A DNA stretch of 64,000 nucleotides, from contig NZ_JAGTWO010000004.1 in assembly GCF_018842675.1 (NCBI RefSeq), forward strand, positions 620,001-684,000, given 5' to 3'. Below, piece by piece: positions 61,415 to 64,000 of the stretch. The notes below the pieces were generated by a model, which did no database searches, was not told where the DNA came from, and worked only from the letters and a program-made list of their open reading frames with translations. Source of the DNA: Candidatus Pantoea bituminis (lineage in GTDB: Bacteria > Pseudomonadota > Gammaproteobacteria > Enterobacterales > Enterobacteriaceae). Each line of letters begins with the position of its first letter. Position 1 is the first letter of the stretch. The position numbers were made by a program, and so were the translations under genes.

Positions 61415-63252
61415 GTGAAATGATGTCACTTTTAATGCAGGCGATGGAAAAGCGTCTGTTGCGTCCTTTAGATATCCAGTTTGCCCGGCTGCTGGCCGAT
61501 GAATCGCAACCCGCTTTATTACTGGCGGCAGCTTGCGTGAGTGCAGAGGCAGGAGAAGGGCATGTGTGCTTGCCGCTGGAAAACTTGAGTGAGGCGCGAC
61601 TGTTTGCCGGACGCCAGCCCGCGTTGGCGCAGGCATTATGGCAAGCAGCGGGCGCACCTGAAAACTGGACAGAACGTTTAGCCGGTTGGTCAGCGTTGAG
61701 CGACGGGAGCCTCGTCACACCCTTGGTACTGAATAATCAGCGACTTTATCTGCATCGTTTGTGGCAGAGCGAAGGAGAGATCGCGACGTTCTTCTCACTT
61801 CAGGATCACAGCGCTAAGTTTGATGCACATAAAGCCAGCGAAGTGCTTAATCACTTATTCGGTAACGAACCGGATAACTGGCAAAAAATTGCTGCGGCCG
61901 TCGCGCTTACGCGAAAAACCGCGGTGATTTCAGGTGGGCCCGGCACCGGTAAAACCACCACGGTAGCAAAATTATTGGCGGCGATGATTCGCCTGAATGA
62001 TGGCGCGTTACGCATCCAGCTCGCGGCACCTACCGGGAAAGCCGCGGCGCGCTTGACGGAGTCGCTGGGTAAAGCGTTGCAGGGTTTGTCCGTTAGCGAA
62101 GAGGAGCGGGCACGTTTCCCCGCCGAAGCCACCACGTTACATCGCCTGTTAGGCGCGCAGCCCGACACGCAGCGTTTGCGTTATCACGCCAGTAATCGCC
62201 TGCATCTCGACGTGCTGGTGGTGGATGAAGCGTCGATGGTTGACCTTTCGATGATGGCGAAATTGATTTCAGCGCTGCCTGCGCATGCTCGCGTTATTTT
62301 CCTGGGCGATCGCGATCAGTTGGCTTCAGTCGAAGCGGGCGCTGTGCTGGGCGATATTTGTCGCTGTAGCGAAAGCGGTTACAGCTTAGCGCGTGCGGAA
62401 CAGTTGGCGTTGCTAACCGGCTGCTCGCTGGAAGGGTTAGATCATCATCAAGCGCCTGTAGTACGCGACAGCATTTGCCTGCTGAAAAAGAGCTATCGCT
62501 TTGATGCGACGTCAGGCATTGGTCAGCTGGCAAGTGCCATAAATCTGGGCGACACGCGCCAGGTTGAAAAGGTGTTTGCTGCCGCATTTAACGATATTCA
62601 CTATCAATCGCTCGACAGCGGCGAAGCCTATCAGCTGATGTTGGACGACGTGGCGCAAGGTTATCGCCCCTTCCTGAAACTGATTAAGCAAAACGCGCCG
62701 CCTGCGGAGATCATCACTGCATTTGGTCGTTATCAACTGCTGTGTGCATTACGCGAAGGGCCTTTTGGCGTGCAGGGGTTGAATCAGCGTGTTGAGCAGC
62801 GATTAATGCAGCTGCAACGCATTCGTCGTCCCGGCATGGGCAGCCGCTGGTATTTGGGCCGTCCGGTGATGATTACCCGTAATGACAGCGCGCTTGGGCT
62901 GTTTAATGGAGATATTGGGATTACGCTGCGAGATGCAGAGGGCCAGCTAAAAGTCTTTTTCCCGCTGCCGGATGGCTCGATCAAAGCTGTTCAGCCGAGT
63001 CGTTTGCCTTCGCATGAAACAGCTTGGGTGATGACAGTGCATAAATCTCAGGGATCGGAATTTGATCACACGGCATTTGTCATGCCAGCTCAATTCTTGC
63101 CGGTATTAACCCGCGAGCTGGTTTACACCGCGATCACGCGCGCGCGTAATAAGCTAACGCTTTACAGCGATCTTGGCGTTTTTCAGCGGGCGGTTGCGCT
63201 GCAAACTCAGCGACGCAGTGGATTAGTTGAACGTCTGGCTGAATTAGGCTAG
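61411..63252 (+). CDS. recD: Exodeoxyribonuclease V alpha subunit RecD
   Basis: The 613-residue SF1B helicase (E. coli 608) is the 5'-3' motor of RecBCD. Walker A is ISGGPGTGKTTTVAKLL, Walker B LVVDEASMVDLSMM, and the late motif AWVMTVHKSQGSEFDH. It overlaps recB by four bases and has no disruption. Confidence 0.98.
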   Translation: MSEMMSLLMQAMEKRLLRPLDIQFARLLADESQPALLLAAACVSAEAGEGHVCLPLENLSEARLFAGRQPALAQALWQAAGAPENWTERLAGWSALSDGSLVTPLVLNNQRLYLHRLWQSEGEIATFFSLQDHSAKFDAHKASEVLNHLFGNEPDNWQKIAAAVALTRKTAVISGGPGTGKTTTVAKLLAAMIRLNDGALRIQLAAPTGKAAARLTESLGKALQGLSVSEEERARFPAEATTLHRLLGAQPDTQRLRYHASNRLHLDVLVVDEASMVDLSMMAKLISALPAHARVIFLGDRDQLASVEAGAVLGDICRCSESGYSLARAEQLALLTGCSLEGLDHHQAPVVRDSICLLKKSYRFDATSGIGQLASAINLGDTRQVEKVFAAAFNDIHYQSLDSGEAYQLMLDDVAQGYRPFLKLIKQNAPPAEIITAFGRYQLLCALREGPFGVQGLNQRVEQRLMQLQRIRRPGMGSRWYLGRPVMITRNDSALGLFNGDIGITLRDAEGQLKVFFPLPDGSIKAVQPSRLPSHETAWVMTVHKSQGSEFDHTAFVMPAQFLPVLTRELVYTAITRARNKLTLYSDLGVFQRAVALQTQRRSGLVERLAELG

Positions 63253-63276
63253 TTACAGCCGGTCAGGAGAGAAAGA

Positions 63277-63300
63277 GGCGGCATGATTGCCGCCCGAAAA
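63277..63300. terminator. Terminator between convergent recD and argA
   Basis: A perfect 7-bp stem GGCGGCA / TGCCGCC with loop TGAT lies in the 51-base gap. The T tract is short on both strands, so it is a modest, possibly bidirectional terminator. Confidence 0.65.
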
Positions 63301-63303
63301 GTG

Positions 63304-64000
63304 TTACGTCAAATCGGCCATCAACACTTTGGAACGGCGCTGATAGTTGTACATCTCTTTTTTACTTTCCGGCAGCGATTCGATGTCTACTGGCGTAAAG
63401 CCACGTTCCTGGAACCAGTGAATGCTGCGCGTGGTGAGCACGAACAGTTTCTGCAATCCCATCTGGCGAGCCTGCAAGGCGACGCGTTCCAGCAGCATTT
63501 CGCCGCGTGATGAGCTGCGATAATCAGGATGTACTGCAACGCAGGCCATTTCGCCGATTTTCTCATCCATGAAAGGATAGAGTGCGGCGCAGGCAATGGT
63601 CAGGCTGTCGCGTTGAATGATGGTGAATTTGTCTATTTCCATCTCCAGCTGTTCACGCGAGCGGCGTACCAAAATGCCTTGTTGTTCCAGTGGACGAATC
63701 AATTCCAGAATGCCACCGATATCGTTGATATTGGCGCGCCGGATCTGTTCAGCCGACTCCATCACAATCTGCGTACCAATACCGTCGCGCGAGAACAGCT
63801 CCTGTAGCAGCGCACCATTTTCCTGATAGCTGATCAAATGGCTACGGCGCACGCCGCTGCGGCACGCTTTCACTGCGCCACGCAGGAAGCGAACCGTACC
63901 AGAAAGGTAATCACCTTCGCGCTCGAACTCTTCAATACGCGCCTGCGCATCGTTAGGGAACAGTTCGGAGACAATATTGCCTTCGCTGTTGATCACGCCT
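63304..64000 (-). CDS. argA: N-acetylglutamate synthase (C-terminal part; 5' end beyond window)
   Basis: About 232 residues of the C-terminal half are in the window. They include the end of the amino-acid-kinase-like domain ([20 protein letters not shown]) and the GNAT acetyltransferase domain ([46 protein letters not shown]). ArgA makes N-acetylglutamate, the first step of arginine synthesis, and is normally feedback-inhibited by arginine. The stop is at 63304-63306; the start lies past 64000. Confidence 0.97.
   Translation of the reverse strand, partial: GVINSEGNIVSELFPNDAQARIEEFEREGDYLSGTVRFLRGAVKACRSGVRRSHLISYQENGALLQELFSRDGIGTQIVMESAEQIRRANINDIGGILELIRPLEQQGILVRRSREQLEMEIDKFTIIQRDSLTIACAALYPFMDEKIGEMACVAVHPDYRSSSRGEMLLERVALQARQMGLQKLFVLTTRSIHWFQERGFTPVDIESLPESKKEMYNYQRRSKVLMADLT

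Overview
The window is a chromosomal segment of an enterobacterium. Gene content and order of the backbone (gcvHP, bglA, yqfA, ygfZ-sdhE-cptA-fldB-xerD-dsbC-recJ-prfB-lysS, lysR-lysA, tas-ygdR-ygdQ-mutH-rppH-ptsP-lgt-thyA-ppdAB-ygdB-ppdC-recC-ptrA-recB-recD-argA) follow the E. coli 62-65 min region, and ERIC elements are present. The accessory content (sugar acids, plant beta-glucosides) points to a plant-associated member such as Pantoea/Erwinia (Erwiniaceae); that placement is an inference, not something I could test.

Layout. 1-7380: glycine cleavage (gcvH end, gcvP), ygfF, a 6-phospho-beta-glucosidase with its RpiR regulator, and yqfA/trhA. 7472-16085: first accessory block, inserted between yqfA and ygfZ. 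Transaldolase and an RpiB-type isomerase are divergent from an MFS transporter, a DhaK-DhaL kinase, a triose-phosphate-isomerase-like protein, a xylose-isomerase-like TIM barrel, a Rossmann/PGDH_C oxidoreductase and a SorC regulator. Together they read as D-apionate -> 3-oxo-isoapionate -> L-erythrulose -> D-erythrose-4-P -> pentose phosphate pathway. 16105-16469: 155-bp tandem repeats. 16485-25591: backbone from ygfZ to lysS, including prfB with its programmed frameshift. 25848-33825: second accessory block. An RpiR regulator with a candidate palindromic operator lies upstream of an amino-acid-type ABC importer lacking an ATPase and three DUF1989 (carboxyguanidine-deiminase-family) genes plus a cupin; then come a lipoprotein protease and an MFS exporter. 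33822-36122: lysR/lysA. 36145-41063: third accessory block, a lactose/cellobiose-family PTS (IIA, IIC, IIB) with a second 6-phospho-beta-glucosidase, a GntR repressor with recognisable operators, and a GNAT gene. 41100-64000: backbone from tas to argA, including a DnaA-box cluster between mutH and rppH (position of E. coli DARS2) and the recC-ptrA-recB-recD operon.

Quality caveat. Thirteen genes, including essential prfB and lgt, are broken by single missing bases, sixteen in all. All are deletions, all lie in mononucleotide runs, and restoring one base each gives full-length proteins. I treat these as sequence errors and annotate the restored genes, so coordinates span the defect. The most novel candidates are the DUF1989/ABC cluster and the MFS-fed apionate operon.
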